Position numbers and translations under genes: made by a program. From Taenia hydatigena (taxonomy: Eukaryota > Platyhelminthes > Cestoda > Cyclophyllidea > Taeniidae): a stretch of DNA of 64,000 nt. Shown piece by piece: positions 21,496 through 34,463 of the stretch; the stretch's first letter is position 1; each line of letters begins with the position of its first letter. The DNA is taken from positions 1 through 64,000 of the forward strand of contig JADWOT020001260.1 of the NCBI GenBank assembly GCA_036345935.2. The letters run 5' to 3'. The notes under the pieces were generated by a model that worked only from the letters and a program-made list of their open reading frames with translations, had not been told where the DNA came from and made no database searches.

Positions 21496-22659
21496 CACTA
21501 ATTGCCGAATAGACTGCGCACGCTGCGTAAGCGGAAAATTCTCGATTGCAATGCCCTTCAGTGTCTGTGGTATGTTCAGTACTTTCGCAGCAATGCCTCG
21601 TGACGCGTCTGTAGTCTCTCTGACTGCTTGCAATCAGATTAGCATTGCTTACTAGTTTTTGTCATCAACCAGTCTACCGCTGCTTCTGTAGATAATTTCT
21701 TGAGTTCGTAAAAGTCAGACCTACTAAAGTTGATGCGTTTAGCTTTTAATTCTTTTCTTATTTGGTGATAGAAGGCCTGATTTCCCCACACTGGAATTTT
21801 TTGTTAAGGAATAATGAAAACGATAGTTATATGCATAATTGCCAAAGACTCAGTAGGAGATTGTACTAAATGACGGCAAGTTAAAGTGCGTTGGGGTTAA
21901 ACATGGAAGTGATTTGGGAACTCGATGACAATATTTTTGACATTCAAAGATGGTTGGTGGGGGGTTCAGTCGTGCGAGGCCGACTGAACAAAAGTGTCCT
22001 ACGACTTCTCTTGTGTTACTTTCAGTGCTCACTCCTGTCGCCATTCTCGAAGTTCCTGCACTTTGCTTTATTGTCGTACATTGCCGAAAACAAGTTCGTC
22101 GACACACTTGGAATGTGGTTCTTGTAATACCATAAGTAATTACACATTGTCACAAAATAATCACACTGGTGTACAGTGGGCGATCAAGTAATGAGGAATA
22201 ATTGGTACGAGCTAACAAGTGCATTGGCCTTTAAATGTGCTTTGGACCTAAAGCGCTACAATTCAATTCGCGTGCGAGGAAGAACCCAATGCTCACTCTG
22301 TCGGTCCCTCTGGGGGCCTCCGAAGAGCATGCTTTGTGTGAGCAGTAGATAAACCAGAATGCTGCCTAGTCATATAACGGGTCTGGTCGTGTCTCGTCTG
22401 ACATTTGACATGTTCGACAAGAAGTAAGAGTACAATCAAAGAAACTTGTAGATGAGCTAATAATATGCATTTTTGGTACAGGTAGCAACGTTTGCTGTTC
22501 CCAAGTTACTTATCAAAGCAACTGTCGACGTTTCGTGCAGCCTTCGGCTGGCTGCAAAATACGCACTTTCCTCATCGTTCTACAAGATTGACTGGTACTC
22601 CAACATCCAGCATGCTTTATTTCGTCTCTGTAGTTTTTCAAGATGGTTTATTTGCGATG
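21496..22659. other. Unassigned stretch
   Basis: No supported gene. Overlapping frames at 21,891-22,191 are mutually exclusive and lack homology. Confidence 0.35.
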
Positions 22660-24600
22660 CATTCAACTCCTTTTGAAATGCAAATTTGATGCATCAAAGG
22701 CTGTTTGCTTACTTTATGGGACTTAACCAATCGGTCAGAAACGATGCTTGATTTCTGCGGATCACATAACCACATGAGTGGCAACTGGTAGCATGTACTC
22801 GCAGACACCGAGACACATTTTTCCTGCCTCAACCCTTATTGCTAGCCTCTCAACATCGAAAGTGAATTGTGAACTCACCGCTTTATATTGGTCGGCATGC
22901 ACGTTGAATTTACATCGAAGGCTGAGATCGTAGATTCTAAAATTAGAGAACGCTGATTTTGCACTCCGATGACTAACTTCACGCTCCGTAAATATTGTTC
23001 AAATGAGATAGCGGTGAGTGATACGAGTTATGATCTGCAGTCGCAATAATAATCCGAATTCAAATCGGGTCCAAAGCTAACCTCAAATCGTATGTGTCAG
23101 TAAGATGCAAGATGTGGTGCACATGATATGATATGATATGATGTGATATTATTACCCCTACTTTTACACTATTTTGGCTACGCTGTGTCGAACATCAACT
23201 CTTTAGCAAAATATGGCCAAATCGTGCTAGCCACTTGTGCTTTGCACTTTCCTATGCAATCACTGCTAAAGGGAATAGCGCGCACTTAGCAGAAACCTGA
23301 TAAGCCTGTGAACGTGGGTTCGCAAGTTTCTTTTGCTTGAGGAGTCCAATATTTTGCATACACGTGGCTCAACTGCCCATGCGAGTGTTGTATGTTCTAT
23401 CTAATATTAATTTTTGAGTCCGTACACCATCTTGCTACCATGGTACCGCATCATCAAGAGAGCGTGCGCATTAGTGGTTTAAGTGAGTGTAGGTCGTGCG
23501 ATTTTCGATCACTTCAGGGCGCTTTCATATCCGCATGTATAATTATTAGTAAGATGTGACTCATTTTAGCAGTACCTAATTCATCTGCAGTCACTGTCGA
23601 ATTTGATGGCCAGCTAGACAGGTTTTAATGAGTCGTCGGCCGAACTGTTAAATGACTGGCCAGTTGAACCATCCACCTGCACAGCTAACCTCCCAACTGA
23701 CCAGCAACTCTCACAGATTTATTCATCGGCATAGTAAGATGTCAGAGGCCATGCTGCCTTATTTGCGTCCTTCGAGAATACATACGCACCGCCAACAACA
23801 AATATTTAGATCCAGGAACCTAATTGGTCGATTGAACTTAACCATGGGTAAGCCTGGAAAACAAACAAGCATTGTCGGCTCCTCAAGCAGTGCCAGTGAA
23901 CGTTCGTTTAACACAAAAATAGCGAGTTGCAACGCTGAGAGTTATTGATGCGGGGCGCTTTTTGGTGGAGTGGCTCAAACCCTGCGAGCGTGACATATCA
24001 GTGAACACAGAATTATCCAGAGGACAGGGAATATCTTGTAGGTGAGTGACTTGCCTTGTGTATCGTAAAGTGAGTGCACCTACCAGTCGATTGTGGCTAA
24101 TAATGGCGTAAGAATGTATGAACACGATAAAGCCTACGTGGGTTAGTACAGTTGCACAACCATTCCGTTTGCCAAGGCAACAACGATGGCCTTATGGTGC
24201 GAATAACGCAGTACTGTAACACGTTACTACTGCGCGACACAATATAGTTGTGTAATGCACGCGAACATTTCAAACTGGTTGAGGTCAGAATAGCAGAGTC
24301 AGAATCCGTGCAGTTAAGCAGGGTAGCTAGACCTGAACTCACAAGTTCAAATTTTTGGCCAGGCAGAATTTGCGGGTGACCACTCAAACAATTGTAAGAG
24401 CGGTTTCAGACTCGGCTTTTCACTAACGTTAGCAGAAGCTCTTTCTTCCCCCTCTTTTTTCATCGTTCCCTCTTTCCTGCCGCTGTTCATCATACCACCT
24501 TCTTTTATCGTAGTTCACCTCTTCATTCTCATAACTTCAACTGCTTATAGCCCACTAGTAGATGCCTCTCTCTTTAATAAATTGAATGCAATGTTTGTGC
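22660..24600 (+). repeat. Unit U copy E (tail only)
   Basis: This copy aligns with copy A from about 525 to 2600, starting at TTTTGAAATGCA.ATTTGATGCA, but lacks the gene upstream. Relative to copy A it has an expanded pentanucleotide run near 23.13 kb and about 170 extra bases around 24.19-24.36 kb. The open frame at 23,652-23,948 corresponds to a frame in copy C (15,093-15,416). Confidence 0.75.
23123..23150 (+). repeat. (GATAT)n microsatellite
   Basis: Four imperfect ATGAT/GATAT units lie here. The equivalent place in unit-U copy A (about 1000) has a single TTGATATTAG, so the run expanded within copy E. Confidence 0.75.
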
Positions 24601-26424
24601 GTCAGAACCGAGACCAAATGAAGCGCGCATTGCGTTAATGTAGGAGTCTTGGAATAAATGCTTTTGCCTTAATAGAAGTTCTAATGTTTTAGTCTTTAAA
24701 AATCTCAAATGCGTATGAGACCCGAATAGAATAGACCGAGATGGAATGCACAAAAGTTACCTCTTCCTACCTCCCTATTCGGACATGCCTTAACAGACCC
24801 ACCTTACTGGTGATGGGTCTTGCCGGAACAGAGCAGGGAAGTCAAAAACAGAGGAATGCAAAAAGACTGGTCTGATCTGCTGTCAATATAATGCGTATAT
24901 CAGGCTGCCGTGTGTTGCGATTAGCAAGTTACCGCGGCTCAATGCTGTAATTATGCCAAACTTTACAATCTTAGTGATTCTGTTATGATTATGGCAGTAA
25001 AGATCATTCATCCTGCACTGATCGTCCTGATGGGCATTAAATTGCACTCCTCTGCCGTCTTCATCGCCTCTCAGGCGCCACATCTTTTCGTTAGTCGGCA
25101 TGGGCGGCAAGGATTGATGGCCACCAGCTGAGTGTTCAAGTTAATGCAGGGTCCTTAATGTCCTTATAATTGAGATTCTAGCGCAGGAAGACGCGTTGAA
25201 CAGGGATTGGTTCATTTATCAGCTTTTGAGGTGTTTAGAAATAGCAAAAATCTCAACTCGCTTTCATGCAATAAATTCTTTCGCTTGTTGTATTTATTAT
25301 AATTTGTTTATCCTGATTCGCTTTAGGTCGAAGGCTTAATGAATCGCGTAAATTGCTTTACGAGGACGAATGTCTCTTCGCGTCGCAACTACCGCGGCTA
25401 TGCCTATGAGGCAGAAGTTTACTGCACTATTGACTCTTGCTCAGTGGCATCACTGGAGCGCTACCCTTCATTTAATGGAGTGTGGCAACGAATTTAACAA
25501 TCCATTTCTGAAAAAAAAGTTCTGCCTTATTTTAAAAGGCAATAAATTGCTGACACCTAATCAGCCTTATTTGCTCCCAATACTTGTGCTGCTTTCTTAT
25601 AAATTCTGTACAGGTGATATGGATCGTAATATGACAAGCAAACGCAATGGTGCGCTGTTTTAAAATCGGTTTCGCAGTCGAATCACTTTTGCAGTCTACA
25701 TCCTCGTCGGTTGCTTCTGCTTACTGTTTTCATCACGACCATAAATTAAGAGCCTTAGTCAGCACCTTATTTGCTTGCTTGACGCAACATTTGGGAGCTC
25801 TAGCATCTATGAGGCGAAGGAAAGGCCTTACAGTTAACTAATCATGTGTTAGGTTCTTTGCAAACTACGCTTCAATGTGCGGCACTTTTGACTGAAATTG
25901 TGATTTTGCTGCCGGTTGGAAGCGAGAAAAATGCTGATTTGTTTTAATGATCGCCTCATTAGTTCTGTTCGCCTGCTTTATTTGCAGGTCAGCAAAGGTG
26001 CGAATCACTAGTGTCCGTTACAGCAACACTTTAGCATCTTGACAACGGTGTTGCTAGTCAAAAGAGGAGCACCCACAACTGGATATGGTAAAAGCTTACT
26101 TGACATGTATTGAGTCAGCATTGAAGCAAGTAGGGCTGTAAAGCCAAGGTTAATTCAAAATGAACTACCAAAGCATGGATAAAGAAGGAAATTCAGCGTC
26201 TTACAATCGAAGAATTGATTCCGTTAGTTACGTAGGTACGAGCGAGACCTCAGTGTAAATAAAAGTCCGATACAATTCACAAATGCGGGGTGTATAATTA
26301 ACCTGAAAACGAATTCGAATGGCAATGTAGATAATGGAACTGTGCCCACTCCTTAGCTTTACTGACAATCTCAAGCGAGACAACGAAAACCCACAGAAAT
26401 AAACGCTGTAAAGTTAATTACCAG
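24601..26424. other. Unassigned stretch
   Basis: Open frames at 25,370 and 25,647 overlap and have no homolog in the window. Nothing further is supported. Confidence 0.35.
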
Positions 26425-26765
26425 TTTCTTTGAGGCACAGAGGAGGAGAGTGTCTACTAATCTCATCCTCTGGTCGTGCCATTAAGGTGGAACTACAGTC
26501 TGCAGAGAAACAAGTGGTCCTGCATTCAACTATGAAGTTTTCCCTTCAGCAACCGCTCCACGCCCGCTACACCGCGGGGTCGATTTAGGTGACTGCCGTC
26601 AGACTAATAAACTTGTCTTGTCTTTGTTCGCTTACGATTATTTTAACTAATACGTCTGTGGCATAAGCCCGGAAGATCGATCGCTCTTAACCTATCGAAT
26701 GACACGCGTAAAATGTATGTGACGCAAAGAAGTGATTGCCCGTTTCAAGTGACAACAACCACCAC
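26425..26765 (+). repeat. Family-V dispersed repeat, copy 4
   Basis: It matches copy 2 closely from TTTGAGGCACAGA through GTCTACTAATCTC, CGTGCCATTA, TTCGCTTA and GTCTGTGGCA to the end CAAGTGACAACAAC. It shares its orientation with copies 1-3, some 20 kb away. Confidence 0.65.
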
Positions 26766-28254
26766 TTTCTATAATCATCCAGAATCACTGCTCAAAGAAA
26801 AATGCATCACATTAATTTACTGATACTATTAACTGCTTGGAAGCTAACGTTTGCAATCGCAGATCTGCATTACTGCGATACGATACACATTGGACAATCA
26901 GTTGCTTCAAATTGGTGCTCCCACACTCCTTAGTTACTCACACTCACAACCAGGCTGTCTCCTCTGGCCAGCTATAAACGACTAACTGAGAACCTTCTTT
27001 CACACTTCTCCGCGTTGAGGAAGGGACATCGGGTTAGACGATCAGTGGGATTCCCACCACGTAAACATGAACCCAATTTGAAGCAGTCGGTAAGATAGTA
27101 TGGCATATTTTATGTAGATCGCAATTACCTTCCCCTAGCCTGACCATCTGCATTTGGAATGCAAAGGACACAGAAGGTTCTATTCAGCACTCGCCTTCTC
27201 ATTCAAGCCTTTTTCTCCATTGTGCTTTCAACGCCACACTGCTTTACTGACATCTCTACACCAAAACATCAAAACAGGTCTACAAAGCGGATTTAAATCC
27301 ATGATCAATTTGATTCGAGCATCTCTCTTGGCTGCACTATGAGCATGGAGGCATGCAAAGTACCTTCGTATATACATCACTAAGCAAGGAAAACAATTTG
27401 ATGAATCTAAGTTTTAGAGGAATGAAAGTACCAGGATAAAAACGCGCGAAGCACTCTGTAATGTCGAATTGAAATCACTCAACCAGAGGGCTAGGTGTTT
27501 CTGTCAAATAATGTTCAGACATCAAGTTGAATAGAGACCGGTAAATACGGTCTTTCACAGGCAAAACTTGTGCTTAGGAGACAAAAATATGCTGCATTTA
27601 ATTAATATTTTACAACTAGACACGCTTCAGTTGCCTTGGATAGTCCCTTTAGACATGCTTGTTTTGGGGTCCTACTGAAATGCAACAAGTAGAGGCTGTC
27701 GGGGGGGAGGGAGAATCCAAAACTGAGTGGACAGCAAAAGATTTTAAAGGCAATGCACTTAGACGGTTGCTTATCATTTTAAGATCCATACGATCCTTAC
27801 AAAATTCATAAAAAGGGGCATAATTTTTGGGCGCAAAGAAGGCGGATTAGATGTCCGTAATTAAGCCCCTTCCAATATGTGGAACACATTAAAGCCATCG
27901 AGACCTAGACGTCCAGCCATACTAAGAGCACATACGTCCTGTGATGCTGGCTGACTGACATACCGGACGAATGCGTTCGTGCCGCTGACAAGTCTTCACC
28001 TTTCCGTAGTAATGTGCATGCATGGAAGAGATGAATTAAGCGATTACTGCATGGATTGGAACTGTCTGTCTGTGCTCATTGCCTTCCACCACGAACGATC
28101 AAGTCCTCCCTTTTAGGCCATAGTGGCAGCTGTTTGTACCAGAGTTGGGACTATAAGGCAGCTTTGGTCGCTGAATAAGTCAATGTTGCTTTCAGTGAGA
28201 GCTATCGGGTAAGAAGCGTGTCCGGTGCTTAGGCTGAGAAGACTGATTTACCTC
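26766..28254. other. Unassigned stretch
   Basis: No supported feature. A G-run (GGGGGGG) occurs near 27,702. Confidence 0.35.
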
Positions 28255-29303
28255 ATCATACAACATACAACACCTAAATGGGCAGCTGTGCCAGGTACAT
28301 GTCATAATATTGGGCGCCCCAAGCAAAAGACACTGGCGAACCCACCCACACAGGCCTATCAAGGTTCCTGCTAATCGTGTGTCATCCTGATTTGCGTTGA
28401 AATACTAGCCTCATTGTAATTAGATCTACCTCACCTATGCCCTCAGTGATTCCGGAAGGCTGTGCAGAGCACAAGAGTCTAAAGCGATTAGGCTATATTT
28501 TGTTGATCTCTTGGTTTTCGGTACAGATTACTTAAGAGGGTGCAAAATACAAGGGCCCCAATATCAAAAGTTCTAAGCTATGCACCATCTTTCCCATCTT
28601 ACCGACACACACGATTTGAGGTTAGATTTGGCCTAGACTTACAGACTGATGATGATTGCGACTGCGAATCATATCTCAAAGCACTCGCCGATCTGAACTT
28701 GGTGGCCTCTCATTTGAACAATATTTAGGGAGCTTAAAATTGGTCATTGGAAAGTAAAATCAATATTGTCTAATTATAGAATCTACATTCCTTAGTCGTC
28801 AACGTGAACTAAGCGCGTATACCGACCAATGTGAGGCGGTGAGTAAATTCACAACTCAAATTCGGTGTGGGAGGTTAGCAGTTAGGGCTGAGGCACGCCA
28901 CCGAATGCCACGCGTGTGATGAGGTGGTCCGCAGGATAGCAAAGTCTGAAATACATAGCCGCAAAATCAAGCATCCTTTCTGACCGACCAGTTTGGCCAC
29001 AAACCGTTGACAAACAGCCTTTGTTGCTCCAAATTTGCATTTCAGAATTACCGGTTCCTAAAAAATTCTTGTTTCCAAACGCAATGATTAAATGTTGAGG
29101 GATAAAGCTACCATTATAGCCAACGAAAACGCCTCTGCAAAGGCAATATATTTCCTTTGGCTTGACAATTTCAAAGCACCTTCATTTTGTTCCCAATCTA
29201 CCCACTGCATTAATAAAAGTGTAGATTCTATCAAGTGTCATTGTATATTGTTTATTATGAAAGCTATTAGGCACTTTATCAAATGCCGTCGCAGACCGAC
29301 TAA

Positions 29304-30253
29304 TCATAAACATGCTTGAGCGTATAAAGCTATAGTCCTTCTCCATATGACGTGGAGACAGGCCCACTTCATCGTCTCCACTAAATTGGTCGTCCAGATG
29401 TTTTGCCACCTGTTGCATCAAATGCGACATCCATCAGGTAAATTGGAGAAATGAACAACGCGAAAAAAGTCTATGGCCTCGAATATTTTTCGCAAGCGGT
29501 CCAAGTTTGAATAAAGATCTAATGCCCGCCACATCGAGCCTGTCAGAACAAGAATTTACTTCGACTTGAGATCATCAGCCAGGGCATTCAGGTGTCCACA
29601 ATCCCGATGTTTAAAATCAGGATAATCAAGATATAGAATGACACAGTCATAATCGCTCAGCTACATTCCTTCTCTTCCTTCTCCACCTTTTACAGACCAT
29701 TCCTACATGTTTAGCACGGTTCCACCTGCTGTCCTCATAAATGGATCCCACTGGTTTGAAAAGTTCGAAACATTCGTAGACACGTCCAAGCAGAGACGAG
29801 TAGGAGAGGCAAAATGCAGTACCGGAAAGTCGCATTTGTAGTGTCCCACCTCGTATGGTGACAGTCTTTTGCAACGACATGGCGCGGTGACCAAACAGAT
29901 AATCGTAGCTTGTACACTAGCAGGAAACTCTCTCGATGCGAGAATATGAAATAAACCATCTGCGTTATTGTAATACCAACTTGCATGATCAGAACGATGG
30001 CAGTTTTCCTCCGGGTTTGTAGAGAAAAGCAACCTGCAGAGATATCCGTCCAGCCATTTCATTTCCGTCACGCAGTGGTGGTTCTTAAGAATTTGAGTGG
30101 GAAGGACGTGATCTAGTCGCTCAGCTGTTGATTCCTCCCAATACAGAACACTTCATGGTAAAATTCAACGACTATTCGAGAGGATTTGAACGTGAAAGGG
30201 ATTTAATAGAGCCATGCAACAGACGCAGATTTAAGTAAATCCACCTGAAACAT
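29304..30253 (-). pseudogene. Unit-U gene, copy D: full length but with four stops
   Basis: Exon 1 (M-F-Q, 30,245-30,253) and donor CAG|GTGGAT are intact. Counting exon 2 from the same base as in copy C (30,137) to the TGA (29,304-29,306) gives 834 bases, exactly the copy-C length, and I can align the whole exon without a frameshift. Four codons are stops: two stand at arginine positions of copy C (CGA and CGG, both TAG here), one at a glutamine (CAA to TAA) before the ILVLTGSMW stretch, and one at the tryptophan of RIWCNR (TGA). Conserved text includes KWLDGYLCR, FSNQWDPF and LSDYDCVILYLDYPDF. The first AG usable as acceptor is at 30,135-30,136, so exon 2 probably starts at 30,134. This is a recently silenced member unless stops are bypassed. 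Confidence 0.75.
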
Positions 30254-30263
30254 TACCACGCAA

Positions 30264-30300
30264 ATCTGATGTGAAGTATTTGAATGAAGTCTCTTTTATG
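30264..30300 (-). promoter_or_regulatory. TATA-like box and initiator, unit-U copy D
   Basis: On the reverse strand CATAAAAG (30,293-30,300) lies 33 bases upstream of the A (30,267) in TCAGATT, the same layout as copies B and C. Confidence 0.6.
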
Positions 30301-32130
30301 TGACCAGCAATCGTCATTCACTTCCAATCACTCCTCTCATCTGGCCTATCAGCAAAGCCCAACGACCAACTAAGATTCTCGGATGCTACTTAGATCTGCT
30401 TGCAAGGATGCGCGTAAGTCCCAGCGGCACATTCTTTTTATTTATGATTATATTGTGTTGACTTATTCATCACTAATGATGAATCTGTCAGATTTTTGAA
30501 TGGGGTCTTCGGGGCATAATGCTATAAATATTAAAGTGCCTTGTGATGTGACCTAAATTAAACAGGCATACATACACATCTACGGGATGTTGGCTAAACT
30601 AACACAGATTGCGAAGTGTATGCCTTTGCTTTGCTTTGGAAAATCGGGGAACATTACCGTGCCTTGCTATTCATAGCCTGGTTCTATCCCAGTTGTCACA
30701 GGTCTTGTTCAAATAAATCAAATCGATGCAGGTTGTGTGGTTGTATGTTAAGTTGCATTAAAATCTGATGCTCTGGACATTTCAGGCAGCTGCACGCGTG
30801 TCGAACTATGGAGCGATGTATGGCACTAGCTTAGTCAATACGAAGTAATGGTGATAAGGAGTGAAGTGGAGAGATGTCTCTTTTAACTAGTCACCATTAA
30901 GCATCTGCTTGATTACTACGATCAGCATTCACTGCGGCCTGCCGACCATTGAGGTAAGAATGGGCTACAAACACCTAGCTGATGTTATAAAAGAACCGAC
31001 AGAGTGGTAGCGATTCCACTGTGACTGGTAAGCAAGGCACAGGTCATCTCATTGTACCACGCACCCATATGCACGATGCAAAGGTTTTTTAGGCACTTGA
31101 CTACTTCCTGCTTACGGGATGCCAAAAGGAAAAACAAAAAGGACTTTACTTAAAGTTACACGATTTCACGCAGCAAGAATACACTCTTGAAAGCCTTCAC
31201 TAAAAAAAAAACATGAACAGTTGAAATGCCCTGTGTTCTGAAGCCTACAATGTGATCCGTTAATCGAATGCATCGCTGCTACCGACACTTTAAAATATAG
31301 AAGAATAGAGCCACGTAGTACTGCACATTGAAATTTCGATGGAAGATGGGGAATTTAAGAATGAAGAAAATTGCTCTTTGTTACTTTAAGTGTTTAGGAA
31401 GTCACATTCACATCGCACCATGACTACTTAGCCATGTCCCTAGTTATGTTGTCAAATTGCACGTTGTGCATCTGCGCTGCTCTCTGAACACTGTGGTGTC
31501 TTGAACAGAAGTTTACTATTGCGAGTGGTCTTCGGATCACTCGTGTAAATACTAATGTGAAATGCGGCTACAACTGTGGTTTGATGAATATCTACAACTG
31601 TGACCGGTGGAAATAGGAAGGGTTAGCTGTAATGTGAACAGAATCCGCCAACAATCGCCAGTTATCTGCGCTTGATTATAACCGCAATCCCAGAACTATC
31701 CACTGCCGTTATTTTCCAGGCAGTTGGTATTTGTCTAACAGGGCTCGTTATTTAAACCACATTGTGCACACCATTCAAGCATGCATATTTTGCAATAATT
31801 AATTGTTTAATCTAAATGGCTATGTATTGTCTAACGAAATTAAAGGCATAATGGAATCTCCATACATTCAGTACGAAATGAATTGGAATTTAGACGATTT
31901 GACGCTGTGCGCCACAATTAGCTAAAATCAATTTGACTGAATGAGGTCGCATCGCACTAAAACCTGATAAATGTAATTTGGAAAGAAAAGATTAAACAAT
32001 TGAGAAAAGGAGAGTAAATCAAGCGACTGATAAAAAGAACCCGCTATTGGCGAGAGATGTCGATATGGGTGTTCTGTGTGACAACGCTAACTTGGTGTCA
32101 ACCCACCCCTCCATCCTGATTTTACATTCT

Positions 32131-34463
32131 GACACTCGAACCAGAGCAATTCACCACTGAACGGGTACTGGCTTAATTTAGAAATAGCGGGCTTATTTGG
32201 TGAAGATAAGTAACCAGTGTTGAGGGGTACTGCCTATGGCTTGCTGAGTGCCGTCTCAAGTCCCACAATTGAATTAAATTCATATTGTGAGGGAGAGCAC
32301 GCACGACTAGACCACGGAATTGAGAATCGCGTGTTAAATTTATATTGCACGACTGTGCTATAAACTTACCCATTAAATTGTTTAAGTTGGGTAATCAAAC
32401 ACGGGTAGTTAACGCCCAGACTCCATTGTTGAGCAGAAGAGGCCATTTATAAGGCGCAAATTTTGTCCCTCTTTCCTACAGCAGTGAATGGATGGAGTGT
32501 GGATTCTATGAGTTATGGGCAGCAAAGTAGAAATTGAGAACATTATCTTTAATTTCATACTTTTGGTGGTAATTGAAGGAGGTAGGAAAGAATGGAACTA
32601 AAACTTAGTGGTTCAAGACAAAACTAGGGGTCGGTCGCAAGTCCTGAGGCTTGACGCAACATTATGCCTTGACAAAATAATACGGATAACATTGCTAAAG
32701 CTATGAAACTGGTCCTTTGCCTCTGACTTTAAGTTATTTAATGATATCAGTCATGAAAATGAATGGAGTCCACTGAGGGAGACTTGGCGTAGATTAATTT
32801 GGAAGAAGGTGCTGCGGGGGACTAAAGCTGAGTTCAGAGCAGGTGGAAGTATGATCAGTTCGAGGAACTAGAAAAATTAAATGAAGAAATGCACGCCTCG
32901 CATCTAAATGTTGTGACGAGTTTTTTTCCTCTGAGGCGATTTAATGCACCTCGACGCAATTACTCGAAGTTTTGCAAGTGCTTTGAATTATCATGTTGAA
33001 ACGCTAACAATTCTGCAAAGACTTGGAATTTCGCCCCTAAAATAGGTGTCTATTTCTTGAAATTAGGCATTTAAACCAAATAATTATTAAATTAGCATTC
33101 TTACAATCTTCATTGTTACCTACCACACGCAGTTTTGTAAAGATTACGTATGAGAAATCGAAGAATCTTTTGAGATCCTATTGTCTTCTTGTTTATCTTG
33201 GACTCGCATTTTTGAACTCATGCATAAATGACCAGATTTATAATAAAAAATTGCGCGTCAGTGCGCATAATGTAGAGTTAGTAGACCATGTGTGACGTGG
33301 ATGCCATTTTATGGGTAGATAGACCCGCCTTAACTAATCAAAAAAGGCTTAAACACAGACGAGCGCATAATCTATGAGCTCACGTCGACGTAATTTTGTG
33401 CTTCAGCAGTAAAATAATTAACTTTATTTTGAGTGCTTTAACATATTTTGCCTAAGTCGCTTTTTTGGCTACCACGCATTAAGCTTTGCCTGCTCCCTGG
33501 AAGTGAGAGAGGCATCGCAGTTTATTTAAGTGAAGGGATGGAGAGGATGGATCTTGCAGGCGATTCTGCATTGAATTAGATAGTGAATGCGGACTAGTTG
33601 CCACCAGCCGTAGAGTGCTTGCTAAATGTGAAATATTGCGTCCCATATTTGTAATAATGTCTTTAGAGCGACTTCTACCTTGGCAGTTTTGTCAGTGTTG
33701 TTGCTTCCACCTCGTCATAAAATGAGGTATTGTTGCCTTCTTTACTGTCCGACAGCAATGCTTTAATTGGTTTCTGTAATAATTGAAGTAGAAATGTGCG
33801 CATACTTGCCTTATAAAAAACACCACAAAAATGAGTTGTAATCTAAACAGACCTGAGAGTGGTAATTAAATGCGAAAAATCTTCATTTGTTTGTTGCCGA
33901 AAAATATTTGGGATGTTGTTGGCTATGGCACCTCTACGACTCCATGCGTCGCCTAAGCTCGCCTTCAGTATCTCCGCCTTGGTGCCGCCACATTTCGAGG
34001 TAAAACGCTACTGCTACCTAATCGGGGCTTAGAAGTTGTGCGGTAAAATTGGCATTCAATTTGTTTTTTGCTAAAATGTTTTGCCGTTAAGTAAAGATCC
34101 TCAAAGTCGAAGGAGAAGGGAGTCATCTATCTGACATTGGTGGTGAATTAATCAAAAAGATATTTGTGAGCAAACAACATGTTGGCAGCAATTCAAATGG
34201 ATGATTCAGGCAAACGAATTTATGCTGGTCCTTAGTCTGGCGTTCGCAAGGGTTTTTTAGGTCTACTTACTAAATTACCCAGTTGACCAAATTAAAAGCA
34301 AAGGAGAAAAAAAACACCGCTGCTTTTAAAAGCGCAATAGTCTTAGTCATTTTCGTTGCCTCTTGGATAACACAAAAGTTTACTTCTGATTGTGCTCTAT
34401 TCTTGCGCAAATCGCATCCTACCGCTCCCATTTCATCGTACTAGACCAGATAATGAAGACTTT
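32131..34463. other. Unassigned stretch
   Basis: No gene or repeat copy supported. The sequence is AT-rich with short open frames only. Confidence 0.35.

Larger units (their letters stand above)
28255..32130 (-). repeat. Unit U copy D
   Basis: Read on the reverse strand it holds the shared upstream DNA (ending in the same block as 19,860-19,960 of copy C, here 31,980-32,100), the promoter, the gene with stops, and about 1 kb of tail to the GGGCAGCTG landmark near 28,280. Between about 31,290 and 31,955 it carries roughly 650 bases that copy C lacks. Confidence 0.75.
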
